From positions 34,500-98,499 of the forward strand of contig NZ_QWGL01000011.1 in NCBI RefSeq assembly GCF_003435375.1: a stretch of 64,000 nucleotides of DNA, written 5' to 3'. The DNA comes from Clostridium sp. AM34-11AC (lineage in GTDB: Bacteria; Bacillota; Clostridia; Lachnospirales; Lachnospiraceae). The number at the start of each line of letters is the position of its first letter. Positions within the stretch are counted from its first letter, which is position 1. Shown in pieces: positions 17,321 to 26,690 of the stretch. The notes under the pieces were generated by a model. That model had not been told where the DNA came from. It saw only the letters and a program-made list of their open reading frames with translations, and made no database searches. The position numbers and the translations under genes were made by a program.

Positions 17321-19219
17321 ATGGAAAAACAGAATAAGAAAAATGGCACCTTCGGCCGCCTGCTCCGCTACATTTACAAGAACTACCGGGTGTACATGAT
17401 CACCGTGATCATCTGCATCATCATCGCCGCAGCTGCCTCCGTGGTCCAGACCGTATTTTTACAGCGGCTCATCGATACCTGCATTCTTCCGGGACTGGAG
17501 AACGGATTTGAGAGCATCCGGCAGCCGTTCATGCAGACGATCCTCTCAATGGTCACCCTGTATGTGTTCGGTGTCGCGGCTGCCTTCACCTACACCCACC
17601 TCATGGCGACCGTGACACAGGGGACATTAAAGCACCTGCGTGTGGACATGTTCGATAAGATGCAGTCCCTGCCGATCAAGTATTTTGACACCCACGCCCA
17701 CGGCGATATCATGAGTACCTACACAAACGATACCGACGCGATCCGCCAGCTGATCGGCCAGTCACTTCCGATGGTCTTCCAGTCTTCTCTCACGATCACC
17801 GTCATGTTCCTCATGATGATCTATTACAGCGTCTGGATGACTCTCGTTGTGTGCCTCTTCTCCGCTCTCATGCTGACCGTCACGAAGAAATTCGGCGGTG
17901 CAAGCTCCCGCTACATGATGGCACAGCAGAGATCCCTCGCGAAGGAGGAAGGTTTCATCGAGGAGATGATCCAGGGACAGAAGGTCGTCAAGGTCTTCTG
18001 CCATGAGGACGAGTGTAAGAAGGATTTTGACAAGTTAAACGAGCAGCTTTTCTCCGACGGTGAGATGGCAAACCGATATGGCAACTCTTTGATGCCGATC
18101 TTAAATAACGTGGGCAACCTGATGTATGTGGTCCTCGCCATTGTCGGCGGACTCCTCGTATATCTCAAAGCCCCGAACTTAAGTCTCAGCGGCTCCGGTG
18201 TTGTCACCATCGGCGTGATCGTTTCCTTCCTTGGAATGGCAAGACAGCTCTCCCAGACCATCGGTCAGGCATCCATGCAGGTCTCCATGATCGCCATGGG
18301 TCTTGCGGGCGCTTCCCGTGTTTTTGCGCTGATCGATGAGAAGCCGGAGGAAGATGAGGGTTATGTGACTCTTGTGCGCGCTGAATGGGGCGCTGACGGC
18401 ACGTTAAAGGAGACAAATGATAAGAACGGGATCTGGGCATGGAAGCATCCGCACAAAGCGGAGGGAACCGTCACCTATACTCCATTAAAAGGCGATATCC
18501 GCTTAGAGGATGTTGATTTCGGATACACACCAGAAAAACTGGTTCTCCATAACATCACCCTCTACGCGAAGCCCGGCCAGAAGATCGCCTTCGTCGGCGC
18601 CACAGGTGCCGGTAAGACGACCATCACGAACCTGATCAACCGGTTTTATGATATTCCGGACGGCAAGATCCGGTACGACGGGATCAATATCACAAAGATC
18701 CGGAAACCGGATCTCAGGCGGTCTCTCGGCGTTGTTCTTCAGGATGTGAATCTCTTTACGGGTACGGTTATGGAGAATATCCGTTATGGACGGCTGGATG
18801 CCACCGATGAAGAATGTATGGCGGCTGCAAGACTTGCAAATGCGGATGATTTTATCCAGAGACTTCCGGAGGGTTACAATACGATGCTGACCGGCAACGG
18901 CGCCAGCCTTTCCCAGGGGCAGAGACAGCTCATCTCGATCGCACGAGCCGCTGTCGCGGATCCACCTGTGATGATCTTAGACGAGGCGACGAGCTCGATC
19001 GATACGAGAACAGAGGCGCTGGTTCAGGAGGGAATGGACAACCTGATGATGGGACGCACGGTGTTTGTGATCGCCCACAGACTTTCTACGGTACGCAACA
19101 GTAAGGCGATCATGGTTTTGGATCACGGGCATATCATTGAGCGCGGGGATCATGAGACGTTGATCGCGCAGAAGGGTGTGTATTATCAGTTGTATACTGG
19201 GGCGTTTGAGTTGGAATGA
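17321..19219 (+). CDS. ABC exporter half-transporter with intact ATPase site
   Basis: 632 residues: six-TM exporter domain, an extra segment of about 40 residues before the ATPase (EEDEGYVTLVRAEWGADG onward) seen in BmrD-like subunits, then Walker A FVGATGAGKTT, signature LSQGQRQL, Walker B VMILDEATSSID and H-loop VIAHRLST. AAGGAGG at 17307-17313 is 7 bases before the ATG at 17321, so that start is used rather than the ATG at 17315 that overlaps the previous stop. Forms the active partner of the heterodimer. Confidence 0.92.
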   Translation: MEKQNKKNGTFGRLLRYIYKNYRVYMITVIICIIIAAAASVVQTVFLQRLIDTCILPGLENGFESIRQPFMQTILSMVTLYVFGVAAAFTYTHLMATVTQGTLKHLRVDMFDKMQSLPIKYFDTHAHGDIMSTYTNDTDAIRQLIGQSLPMVFQSSLTITVMFLMMIYYSVWMTLVVCLFSALMLTVTKKFGGASSRYMMAQQRSLAKEEGFIEEMIQGQKVVKVFCHEDECKKDFDKLNEQLFSDGEMANRYGNSLMPILNNVGNLMYVVLAIVGGLLVYLKAPNLSLSGSGVVTIGVIVSFLGMARQLSQTIGQASMQVSMIAMGLAGASRVFALIDEKPEEDEGYVTLVRAEWGADGTLKETNDKNGIWAWKHPHKAEGTVTYTPLKGDIRLEDVDFGYTPEKLVLHNITLYAKPGQKIAFVGATGAGKTTITNLINRFYDIPDGKIRYDGINITKIRKPDLRRSLGVVLQDVNLFTGTVMENIRYGRLDATDEECMAAARLANADDFIQRLPEGYNTMLTGNGASLSQGQRQLISIARAAVADPPVMILDEATSSIDTRTEALVQEGMDNLMMGRTVFVIAHRLSTVRNSKAIMVLDHGHIIERGDHETLIAQKGVYYQLYTGAFELE

Positions 19220-19788
19220 TGGCTCTTGGCCTGTAGATTTCAGCTTAGATGTTGACTTGGAATGTAATTTAGAACGTACTTTAAAGGGCCTGCTGCACTG
19301 GCAAATAGAATGCTGGTGGGGCAGGCTTTTTTGTAGCTATGTATATGGAAGAATATGTGAGGGCAGGTTCTGTGGGTTGATTCATTGTGGCGGGGGATGC
19401 GCCGGGATGGGATGTACGATGCGGGAAGTAATACTGGAATCCCATTTTGCGGATGATATCTAATACATTGAGGATATATCCGAACAGCCTTGTATTCCCA
19501 AAGAGCGTATCGATGAGTTGGACAGCCTCTGTCATCCGTTATCATTTCAACGAAGATGCAAGGGAAACAATGCAGGAGAAGATTAACCGGACGCTGGTTA
19601 CAGAAGCAAACCGAATGGCAGTTTATTAAAATTATGTAGATGTAATTGAAGAAAAAACATGATATTATGTGAGTAACAAATCGGAATTGACCGAGCTGAA
19701 AGAGAAGGATGCTTGTTGCCCGAAAGACAAGAAGATGGAAGTAGAAGAAAACAAAAAATAATTTTTTATATGAAAGGCTGGTTGCAGA
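19220..19788. other. Gene-poor junction with terminator and coding remnants
   Basis: At 19287-19333 a GCCTGC/GCAGGC hairpin followed by TTTTTT probably ends the ABC operon. Between about 19450 and 19770 are short plus-strand fragments with coding character but no start or intact frame, for instance VIRYHFNEDARETMQEK near 19530 and SNKSELTELKEKDACC near 19680, ending at a TAA near 19761. They look like decayed gene ends. From here the sequence becomes AT-rich. Confidence 0.45.
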
Positions 19789-20538
19789 ATGTCAAAACAA
19801 AATATTTATGATAATGATTTATTTTACGAAAACTTCGAGAAAATACGTAGCAAAGAAATCAATTTTAATGATATTATTGAGACACCAATAATATTAGGAA
19901 TGATACCTGAACTATATAAAAAGAAAGTATTAGATATTGGATGTGGTATGGGGCAACATGCACTTCAATATTCAAAGAAGGGGGCGTTATCCGTTCTTGG
20001 AATTGATATATCGGAAAAAATGTTAGCATATGCAAGAAAAAATAATGCTGCCTCTAATATTGAATACAGAAGACTGGCTTTTGAAGAATTGGATGATTTA
20101 GAGGAAAAGTTTGATGTTATTACAAGTTCATTGGCTTTTGATTATGTAGAAAATTTTGAAAGGCTTATGAAACAGATTTATAGTCACTTGAATGAAAATG
20201 GCAAATGTGTTTTTTCGATGTCACACCCAATAAGTACAGCATATGATGGGACTTTTGACAGATATACCAGAACCGAAACTGGAGAAAGATTATATGCTAA
20301 TCTACGAAATTACGGAATAGAGGGTAAGCGTGTTATTCATTGGGTAGTAGATGAATATGAACTTTATCATAGAACGATTTCAACATTAATAAATGATATT
20401 GTTTCTGCTGGATTTATCATTGAGGAATGTCAGGAATCAAAAGTACCAGAATCAATTAGAGAAAAGCGAGCAGATATGTTTGGAGGAGTTATTCATCAAC
20501 CAGACTTTATTTTTTTTAGGTGTGGAAAGAAAAATTAA
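19789..20538 (+). CDS. Class I SAM-dependent methyltransferase
   Basis: 249 residues with motif I VLDIGCGMGQHALQYSKKGA, the acidic VLGIDISEKML, and FDVITSSLAFDYVEN after it. The C-terminal half (FSMSHPISTAYDGTF, GGVIHQPDFIFFRC) is shared by clostridial small-molecule methyltransferases, but no substrate can be assigned. AGGCTGG-like spacing precedes the ATG weakly. Codon use is strongly AT-biased compared with the genes to the left, suggesting horizontal acquisition. Confidence 0.82.
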   Translation: MSKQNIYDNDLFYENFEKIRSKEINFNDIIETPIILGMIPELYKKKVLDIGCGMGQHALQYSKKGALSVLGIDISEKMLAYARKNNAASNIEYRRLAFEELDDLEEKFDVITSSLAFDYVENFERLMKQIYSHLNENGKCVFSMSHPISTAYDGTFDRYTRTETGERLYANLRNYGIEGKRVIHWVVDEYELYHRTISTLINDIVSAGFIIEECQESKVPESIREKRADMFGGVIHQPDFIFFRCGKKN

Positions 20539-20620
20539 TATTTTATCTATGTAAAGAACCCGACAAATTCCAGTTTGTTGAAGTCAAAAGAATTGAGCAG
20601 TGTATCGCGGAGGTGATGAT

Positions 20621-20851
20621 ATGAATAAACTCTACGATTTCTTAAAATGTATGATCTATGCGAGTTTTTATGTGATTGTGATTAAAACGAGTATGGATTT
20701 CTATGAGTACAAGCGCTTTCCGAAACTATACGAACAGAATTCTGCGCCTTGGTATACAGAAGCATTACTGTATAGCGCTGCCTCGCTTTTCGTGATTGTT
20801 GTATATGCTGTGCTCAGGGGAATCGTTAGACGCAAGATTAAGAAGGGGTGA
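20621..20851 (+). CDS. Small two-TM membrane protein
   Basis: 76 residues with two hydrophobic segments (LKCMIYASFYVIVIK and LLYSAASLFVIVVYAVL) and a basic tail RGIVRRKIKKG. GGAGGTGA precedes ATG 20621. It overlaps or abuts the DUF2500 gene downstream and is probably co-transcribed with it and the lipoprotein remnant. No family recognised. Confidence 0.55.
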   Translation: MNKLYDFLKCMIYASFYVIVIKTSMDFYEYKRFPKLYEQNSAPWYTEALLYSAASLFVIVVYAVLRGIVRRKIKKG

Positions 20852-20856
20852 GTGAT

Positions 20857-21228
20857 ATGTTTATGCTGTTTGAATATATGTTTCCAATTATCTTCGTGAT
20901 CGTTTTCGGTATGATCATCTTTCAGTTTGTGACCGGAATCAGAACATGGCACAAAAACAATCAGTCACCGCGTCTGTCGGTGAGTGCAACCATCGTCGCA
21001 AAGCGTGAAAATATCACACATCATAGCCATGCAAATGCGGGTGACCTGTCTGGAGCTCATGGCTTTCATTCGACTTCAAGTACCAGCTACTATGTCACGT
21101 TTCAGGTAGAGAGCGGTGACCGGATGGAACTACAGGTTTCAGGAAGAGAATATGGAATGCTGGCGGAAGGAGATATCGGAAAACTCACTTTCCAAGGGAT
21201 GAGATATCTGTCATTTGAGCGCGTGTGA
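20857..21228 (+). CDS. DUF2500-like membrane-anchored protein
   Basis: 123 residues: an N-terminal TM segment (FPIIFVIVFGMIIFQFVTG), then a small beta-rich domain with LSVSATIVAKRENITHHSH, TSSTSYYVTFQVESGDRMEL and EGDIGKLTFQGMRYLSFER, the pattern of DUF2500 proteins. Role unknown. GGGGTGAG lies just upstream; the ATG at 20857 is preferred to GTG 20848, which overlaps the preceding gene. The gene downstream starts 16 bases after its stop. Confidence 0.7.
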   Translation: MFMLFEYMFPIIFVIVFGMIIFQFVTGIRTWHKNNQSPRLSVSATIVAKRENITHHSHANAGDLSGAHGFHSTSSTSYYVTFQVESGDRMELQVSGREYGMLAEGDIGKLTFQGMRYLSFERV

Positions 21229-21244
21229 TTCAGGAGGTGATAAC

Positions 21245-21460
21245 ATGAAAAAACGATTTATAATGCTCGGGATTGTCTGCTTGTTTATGACCGGCTGCCA
21301 GACTGCTCAGAAGACGATACCGGAAATAACTACGATTGCCCCTGCAGATTCTGCACATGAAGAAACAGAGACAAATAAAGAAGAACGTGCAGAAGATACA
21401 TCGGTAGCAGTAAAGTCGCTGAAAATTGGAAGTTCAAAAGGAAATCCGGATGATCTATCA
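21245..21460 (+). pseudogene. Truncated lipoprotein gene
   Basis: GGAGGTGATAAC precedes ATG 21245. The first about 70 residues are a clean lipoprotein: MKKRFIMLGIVCLFMTGC with Cys at residue 18, then an acidic Thr/Glu-rich linker. From about 21455 the frame stays open to 21880, but that part is antisense to a credible minus-strand gene and has no coding character. The native 3' part has therefore probably been lost at a deletion or recombination junction. Confidence 0.6.
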
Positions 21461-21703
21461 TCCTCGTATCAAACCATACAGATTCACTCCGATCATAACA
21501 ACTGCAATTCCAACAAACACCGAATAAACCACCTTGCTCCCCCTGGATTCCGTATTTCTAATGCAAAACACAAGATAACAGATCCAGACAATATAAGCGA
21601 CAAACAGCAGGCCGCTCCTATAAAAAAGCATCGCCGAAAAGAACAAGGTGTTAACTGCTTTCATACCATTCTCAGAAAATATAAGCTCCTTTATTTTCCT
21701 CAT
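21458..21703 (-). CDS. Small membrane protein of unknown function
   Basis: 81 residues. GGAGGTGA sits 6 bases before ATG 21703; the in-frame ATG at 21757 has no site. Two hydrophobic hairpins: VNTLFFSAMLFYRSGLLFVA with YIVWICYLVFCI, and VVYSVFVGIAVVMIGVNLYG. The two-hairpin layout resembles small proteins found beside bacteriocin or immunity loci, but no family is recognised. Confidence 0.5.
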   Translation of the reverse strand: MRKIKELIFSENGMKAVNTLFFSAMLFYRSGLLFVAYIVWICYLVFCIRNTESRGSKVVYSVFVGIAVVMIGVNLYGLIRG

Positions 21704-21783
21704 AGCCGTCACCTCCATGAATTTCGCCGATGCATTCACTCTTTTCCAATGTTTCATTCAACAATAGCTAAAACTGATCCAGT

Positions 21784-22185
21784 TCAAGATTCATCCCTGA
21801 CATATCTGCGCTTGTTCACTAATATGCCAACTACTGTAAAAATAATAATAGTTACAATCCAATACTCTACGCATGGATGATGGTAAAGTGAATATTTTTG
21901 TTCCAAGGACATTTCTGCTGTTATTTTTAATATGTTCTTATACTTAATGCAATCTCCAAAAAATTGACCAATTAATATTCCAAACAAATTTCCAAATGTT
22001 ATTGAAAATGAAACTATATATTTCTTACAATAAAGCAGTACAGTGGAGAAAATCCAAACATATAAATAATGGTGTGTTGCTGTCCATTGAAACAAATATA
22101 ATTTGGAAAGAACAGTTTGGGACAAAAGGTAAAGCGCAACATATATAATAATCGTAATAAAATATTTCTTTTGAGAGGACAACAT
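21784..22185 (-). CDS. Integral membrane protein, probably C-terminally truncated
   Basis: 133 residues with about four TM segments. GGGGGAGGAG precedes ATG 22185. The end reads ILVNKRRYVRDES and then a stop. A homologous tail at 24046-24141 reads VNRQKYVMDES and continues IDSELEQFYQSLNETEEKYN. Comparing the DNA shows a few bases missing after GAATC here, so the stop is caused by a small deletion and the DNA beyond still resembles the longer tail. Function unknown. Confidence 0.5.
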   Translation of the reverse strand: MLSSQKKYFITIIIYVALYLLSQTVLSKLYLFQWTATHHYLYVWIFSTVLLYCKKYIVSFSITFGNLFGILIGQFFGDCIKYKNILKITAEMSLEQKYSLYHHPCVEYWIVTIIIFTVVGILVNKRRYVRDES

Positions 22186-22297
22186 TTTTCTCCTCCCCCT
22201 TCCCATTACCAAGCAGTTTCCAGACTTTCACCAGTTGAAAATATTCGATGACAGACACACAAACAATGTTCAAGGGTTTATCATTGACTTTTGATTA

Positions 22298-22519
22298 TTA
22301 ATTTAATGTTCCACTCCTATACTTAAAATTAGATGGGAAATAATATATCTCAGTCGTATTTTTTCCTCCTATTGAGTTCCATATATAAATTTTATATGTG
22401 AAACTGGAATAGACAATAGTCCCGCCATCCTCTAATACTTGTTTGCTCCACGGGAAAAATAAAAACCAGGAAACAATAAGAGTTATTACTACAGTCCATA
22501 GTATACAATGTTTTTTCAT
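22298..22519 (-). CDS. Small membrane-anchored protein
   Basis: 73 residues: one N-terminal TM segment (CILWTVVITLIVSWFLFF) and an outside domain with EDGGTIVYSSFTYKIYIWN and TEIYYFPSNFK. This pattern (GGT-VY, TYKI, YFP-NFK) recurs in unnamed small Firmicute proteins, where it usually continues a few residues longer. GGAGGGGAC precedes ATG 22519. Function unknown. Confidence 0.55.
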   Translation of the reverse strand: MKKHCILWTVVITLIVSWFLFFPWSKQVLEDGGTIVYSSFTYKIYIWNSIGGKNTTEIYYFPSNFKYRSGTLN

Positions 22520-22677
22520 TTTGTCCCCTCCATTTCCCTTTGATTTTGTGAACCAGTGTACAAGTTCTCCATTCATATCACGATCAAACAGCTTTTATGG
22601 TGATGCGTTTTTTCTTCTTTGCTCATCTATCAACCATACTATTTATGTATTGAATAATTACCGCGTCATCTCCTATT

Positions 22678-23055
22678 TCAGACCGAATGTTGAAATGGAA
22701 ATTCATTATTCAAAATAATAATTAAACCTGAACTTTTTACAGTATAACGAACACTTCGCTTGCCAGAATAGTCAATATTATAACTTTGTTCTCCTGAACG
22801 TGATTGCGGAGTTATGTATATTTTCTTTGGGGTTATATCCTTTATTAATTGAGTAAGTCCGCTTCTTTCTTCTTCTGTCAAAGTCTGGTTGTGATAGATT
22901 CCTTTATAATCATACCATTCAATGGAAACGGTATCAGAATCATCCGGCCAATTTCCTTTTAAACTCATGTTATTCCAAAGCAAATAAACTATCAGTAGGC
23001 ACAGAATAGATATTAATGCAATTATGCGTATCTTTTTAATCAGGATCATCTCCAT
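22678..23055 (-). CDS. Small membrane-anchored extracytoplasmic protein
   Basis: 125 residues: basic N-terminus, one TM helix (IIALISILCLLIVYLLW), then about 95 residues predicted outside the membrane (VSIEWYDYKGIYHNQTLT, EEERSGLTQLIKDITPKK). No family assigned. The ribosome binding site is weak. It belongs to a run of small minus-strand membrane proteins. The 146 bases upstream carry no gene. Confidence 0.5.
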   Translation of the reverse strand: MEMILIKKIRIIALISILCLLIVYLLWNNMSLKGNWPDDSDTVSIEWYDYKGIYHNQTLTEEERSGLTQLIKDITPKKIYITPQSRSGEQSYNIDYSGKRSVRYTVKSSGLIIILNNEFPFQHSV

Positions 23056-23201
23056 TCTTTAAATGGTGAGTATCACGTTTTCAAGACTAGAAGTAACGAC
23101 ATAATGATTAGGATACTGCGAAAATGGTTCATCACCAGGCAGAAATATAATCTGCATAAACTAGCTCCTTGTAATATTACAAAAAGTAATTACTTTCTTT
23201 A

Positions 23202-23999
23202 TTACTGTAATGTGATATGCCCTAACACCCATTCAATGTATTGATCATATTCTTTTTCTATATTAACCACGAGTAATTTATGATCTACTACCATTGCATA
23301 ACAGTCCGACCAGTCATATTTTGATCCCGGGCAATAATATGTGGAATTTCCTCCAATATCTTTTTTCGTGAATATGTCCGGATTGCTTTTTATTACAGCG
23401 TTCAGTTGTTCTTCGCCATTGTCCGAATCATATGTTGCCAACTTTACCTGAAATCTATCGCTATCTATCTCACATTCATATGTTACTGCCGTATAGCTCT
23501 TTGCCACAGAAACAGTTTTATCTACTGCGCTGAACGATCCATTATCTAAATTGCTTTCCTTGTTAAAATTAAGCACAAAAATATCCATGCTGTTGTTTGC
23601 TGAAAAATCCTCTATAGAACCATACTCTGTGTTTACTATAGATTCTGTGATATTCTCATCTTCATCTCTTTGAAATATTTCAGATAACATCTGGGTATTG
23701 TGCGCTCCTACACCAGTTAATGTTAATCCCACTGCTAGAATGAAAATAAGAATAGATTCTGCTATGCACCATTTATCTTTCGATAAGACTGTTTTAAGTT
23801 CAGGATATGTTCGCTTTAAATGGTATAGGCGAAAAATACCGGCTATGAACCAGATCACCGCAACCCCAACAATACTATTGGATAAAAAATCACCTTTTAT
23901 TATTTCTAATGAGAGTAAAATTTTTTTTATATACAGGCTCACCAAGATACAGCACATCCCAAAAAGAAAAACTCTCCATGTTTTTATTGATTTATCCAT
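23202..23999 (-). CDS. Membrane protein with three TM segments and an extracytoplasmic C-terminal domain
   Basis: 265 residues. AAGGAGG precedes ATG 23999. Three hydrophobic segments (about 8-27, 35-58, 80-102) are followed by about 160 soluble residues including DIFVLNFNKESNLDNGSFSA and YYCPGSKYDWSDCYAMVVD. The soluble part has a lipoprotein-like feel (residues for a compact beta domain) but no family was recognised. Co-oriented with the surrounding small membrane genes. Confidence 0.5.
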   Translation of the reverse strand: MDKSIKTWRVFLFGMCCILVSLYIKKILLSLEIIKGDFLSNSIVGVAVIWFIAGIFRLYHLKRTYPELKTVLSKDKWCIAESILIFILAVGLTLTGVGAHNTQMLSEIFQRDEDENITESIVNTEYGSIEDFSANNSMDIFVLNFNKESNLDNGSFSAVDKTVSVAKSYTAVTYECEIDSDRFQVKLATYDSDNGEEQLNAVIKSNPDIFTKKDIGGNSTYYCPGSKYDWSDCYAMVVDHKLLVVNIEKEYDQYIEWVLGHITLQ

Positions 24000-24045
24000 A
24001 ATAGTGACCTCCTTATCCGGGGGCATTCATCTTAACGGGGCTTTG

Positions 24046-24141
24046 TTAATTATATTTTTCCTCTGTCTCATTCAGGGACTGATAAAACTGTTCCAGTTCA
24101 GAATCAATCGATTCATCCATGACATATTTCTGCCTGTTCAC
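24046..24141 (-). pseudogene. C-terminal remnant paralogous to the 21784-22185 gene
   Basis: The frame ends VNRQKYVMDES then IDSELEQFYQSLNETEEKYN and a TAA at 24046-24048. The first part matches the tail of the membrane protein gene at 21784. Upstream of about 24141 the similarity stops and no start is available. It is a fragment of a second copy, evidence of duplication and loss in this AT-rich cluster. Confidence 0.5.
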
Positions 24142-24171
24142 TGTGATGTTTTCCCCGCAAAAAATAATATC

Positions 24172-24456
24172 CTATTGATATGTTTCCGTTGTTATAATGG
24201 CTCTTTTGCTCCAGCCAGATGAGTTGATGATTGAAAATACAGGTTTCTTTTTTCTTTCATTAAACAGACTCGTAAATTCTTCGATCTCCTGCCGGTCTGT
24301 TATTCTCTTTTTATAAGGTGGGGATACGAGTATGATCTCGGTGACTTTTTCTGCGTTTAAATCATCAAGCTTAGTTATTTTTCCAACAAAAACTACTATG
24401 CCTATGATGATCAGAACAAAAATGATATATCTTATTTTAATTTTCTTCTTGCTCAT
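24172..24456 (-). CDS. Small membrane-anchored protein, possibly truncated
   Basis: 94 residues: basic N-terminus, one TM helix (YIIFVLIIIGIVVFVG) and an outside part with KVTEIILVSPPYKKRITDRQ and EIEEFTSLFNERKK. The layout resembles DUF5301-like proteins, which are normally longer, so the C-terminus may be missing where the adjacent remnant begins. GGAGAGGAGGC lies before the ATG. The 160 bases upstream are AT-rich with no gene. Confidence 0.45.
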   Translation of the reverse strand: MSKKKIKIRYIIFVLIIIGIVVFVGKITKLDDLNAEKVTEIILVSPPYKKRITDRQEIEEFTSLFNERKKKPVFSIINSSGWSKRAIITTETYQ

Positions 24457-24619
24457 ACTGCCTCCTCTCCGGGGGGCAGTCCACTTTGCGCTTTTCTCTT
24501 ATTTAAATTATATTTCAATTGCTGTTTTTTTTCAATATACTTCCGTATATCTTCATAATTTGTAATATATTATTTATATTTTAGTTAATTATCTGTAATT
24601 TTATGTTCTATATGCAACA

Positions 24620-25429
24620 TCACTGCCCATTTTCCGATTCACCGATACCTTTCCTTTCAATCTCTTCAAGCACCCACTCCGCCATATCACGAACCTCACA
24701 ATATTCATCCTGACATACTTTTTTAATAACCGGAAGGTATTTCGGATCATAGTTATTTAACATCGCGTTCAGCGCATTCGTTTTATACCGCCACTCTTTC
24801 CCCTGCGGAATATACCAGAGTTTGGGCTGCACGACGGATCGCAGCCAGCTGTATTCCGCCAGAACGATCTCTGTATCCGTAAAATGGCTGCTCCACGCTT
24901 CGAGTTCTGGGAATTCTTCTGTATCTTTCCATGCTTTTCTATTATGGGGCCATGCATCCTGGCAGGCATCGCAGCCGTAGATCCATTTTTCGAATTTGTT
25001 CTGCAGCGGTTCCGTCCTTAGATCCCAGCCATCCCATGTTGTCAGGCAGGAAACGCAGGTGTTTCTGCACATCATGTACGGCGCTTCCAATGATTCTGTC
25101 GGACAGGATCGCATGCACAGGTTACATTTCTCAGCGCATGGTCTGATCTGATTCTCCACAATGTACTGAAGCGGCTCATCAATTAAAAAAGCCTCCAGAT
25201 ACTGATAAGACCCTTTCTCGGTATAAAAGAAATTGTTTTTTCGTATGATTCCAATTCCCGCCTTCATTCCTGCCCACCGCAGAGCTGTAATTCCAAAGTC
25301 TCTGTCAGTCGCCACCTGAAGACCGCAGTCTGCAAGGTATTTTTCAAATGCCACGCTTGTCTTATAACCTTCTGAATCTGTATGTCTTCTTCCGTCTGTC
25401 AGATAATATTTTGCAACACGACCTTTCAT
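24620..25429 (-). pseudogene. Epoxyqueuosine-reductase-like Fe-S protein, N-terminally truncated
   Basis: From MKGRVAKYYLTDGRRH onward about 269 residues match the QueG-like family: GITALRWAGMKAGIGIIRKN, first cluster CAEKCNLCMRSCP, second cluster CVSCLT with YGCDACQDAWPHN. The N-terminal about 90 residues of the family are missing: upstream the frame stays open to 25585 but overlaps the tail of the aldo/keto reductase and looks unrelated. In the second cluster the expected last Cys before Pro is Trp (TGG). Truncation plus the lost ligand argue for a non-functional gene. Confidence 0.65.
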
Positions 25430-25532
25430 TCTTTGTCCCCACCTAATTTCTTTTTCTTCCAACTGAGTTTGCCACCGGCAGCTTCCGGTGACAATAGCAG
25501 TAAAAAAGTGCGTACTCACCTCATAAGCAGCT

Positions 25533-25724
<192 letters not shown>

Positions 25725-25774
25725 TTAAGTCAGTTTACAAGGAACTACACGCAGACCACGAAACAGGGGCTGCT

Positions 25775-25840
25775 GACAACAAATAAAGGCTGAGTATCAC
25801 GCACCGGGAAAGTGCGAGATATTCAGCCTGTTTTGTTGTC
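25775..25840. repeat. Element left-end hairpin, copy 1
   Basis: GACAACAAA (25775-25783) pairs with TTTGTTGTC (25832-25840). The inner stem is AGGCTGA (25787-25793) with TCAGCCT (25823-25829). The outer pairing is identical in the second element copy, but the inner stem is of different sequence there. Confidence 0.65.
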
Positions 25841-25873
25841 CGGGGTTTCCAAAGGGTATCCCTGTGGCACACG

Positions 25874-25903
25874 ACTTTGCTTGCAAAGTGTAGTGTGTTA
25901 TAC
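25874..25903 (+). other. MobV-type origin of transfer (oriT), copy 1
   Basis: Hairpin ACTTTG-CTTG-CAAAGT (25874-25889) followed by GTAGTGTG (25890-25897) and TTATAC. The pMV158 oriT has the same plan: ACTTTAT hairpin, then ATAGTGTG, nick, TTATAC. By analogy the nick would be between 25897 and 25898. Lacking its own relaxase, this copy could only be mobilized in trans. Confidence 0.75.
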
Positions 25904-26279
25904 GCTCTGTCGGCGTTGCCGTGAAAACGCCATGGCCGCCGGGGAGGGCAAGGGCATTTGAAACGGCAGGAAAACAGGGCTGTGATTGCGTGGCGTAGAG
26001 CCGCAAGAGCAGGGCTGGTTTCGTCAGCAGACAGGGCGTATATGAAAGCCTCCGTCCCTCGTCCTACGCCGAACTTAGGGACAAAACATCCCGAACTTGT
26101 GGACACACTCCCGGAAAAATTGAAATGGGCGGGAAGTCGTTTTAGGGCTTTCCCGCCTTGATTGCCCATTAGCAAAGTCGGGCAGGACTGTCAACGGCGG
26201 CGCATTTATGCGCCGTTCATCTTGACCGTTGACTGGCTCGGCTGGTTTTGCTATCTCCTCGATAAATGGGAAATTGAGC

Positions 26280-26654
26280 TTATCTAATATAGTCAGCGTC
26301 TAAAAGCGGTATCGTTTCCGGATTTTGTTTTACCCATGCGATGGCACAGCTACATAGTACTGTGGTCAGGTTGTCATCTATAAAGCCTTTATCTCCGTTA
26401 TCTTTTAAAAGATGTACTAAAAGTTCTGCGGAGCTTAAATCGTCTCCACTAAACCCATTACCTAATTGGACATATCTCAAAAAAGCGTCCAACATTTTTT
26501 TAAAATCTTCATCCCAGTTAATACAACCATTATCTAAAAATTCATACTCTATTCTTCCAGCAATTCTAATAACTTCTCCTTGTACCGTTTCCGCTTTTCC
26601 CTCTGGCGGAACAAGCAAATCCCAAAACGATTGAAATTCTTCTTTCTCTGTCAT
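26280..26654 (-). CDS. Immunity-like small cytoplasmic protein (element cargo)
   Basis: 124 residues, acidic and soluble, mostly helical: EEFQSFWDLLVPPEGKAETV, NWDEDFKKMLDAFLRYVQLG, SSAELLVHLLKDNGDKG. GGAGGAG precedes ATG 26654. It occupies the same place as the cargo gene at 59762-60175 in the second element copy but is unrelated in sequence. Size, acidity and location resemble orphan immunity proteins of polymorphic toxin systems; this is inference, as no family was recognised with certainty. Confidence 0.55.
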   Translation of the reverse strand: MTEKEEFQSFWDLLVPPEGKAETVQGEVIRIAGRIEYEFLDNGCINWDEDFKKMLDAFLRYVQLGNGFSGDDLSSAELLVHLLKDNGDKGFIDDNLTTVLCSCAIAWVKQNPETIPLLDADYIR

Positions 26655-26690
26655 TGTAATCTCCTCCATAAATCCATATTTGTTGTTCTC

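Noticed and set aside
21461..21880. 3' continuation of the lipoprotein frame
   Set aside because: It has no coding character and lies antisense to a small membrane protein with its own strong ribosome binding site.
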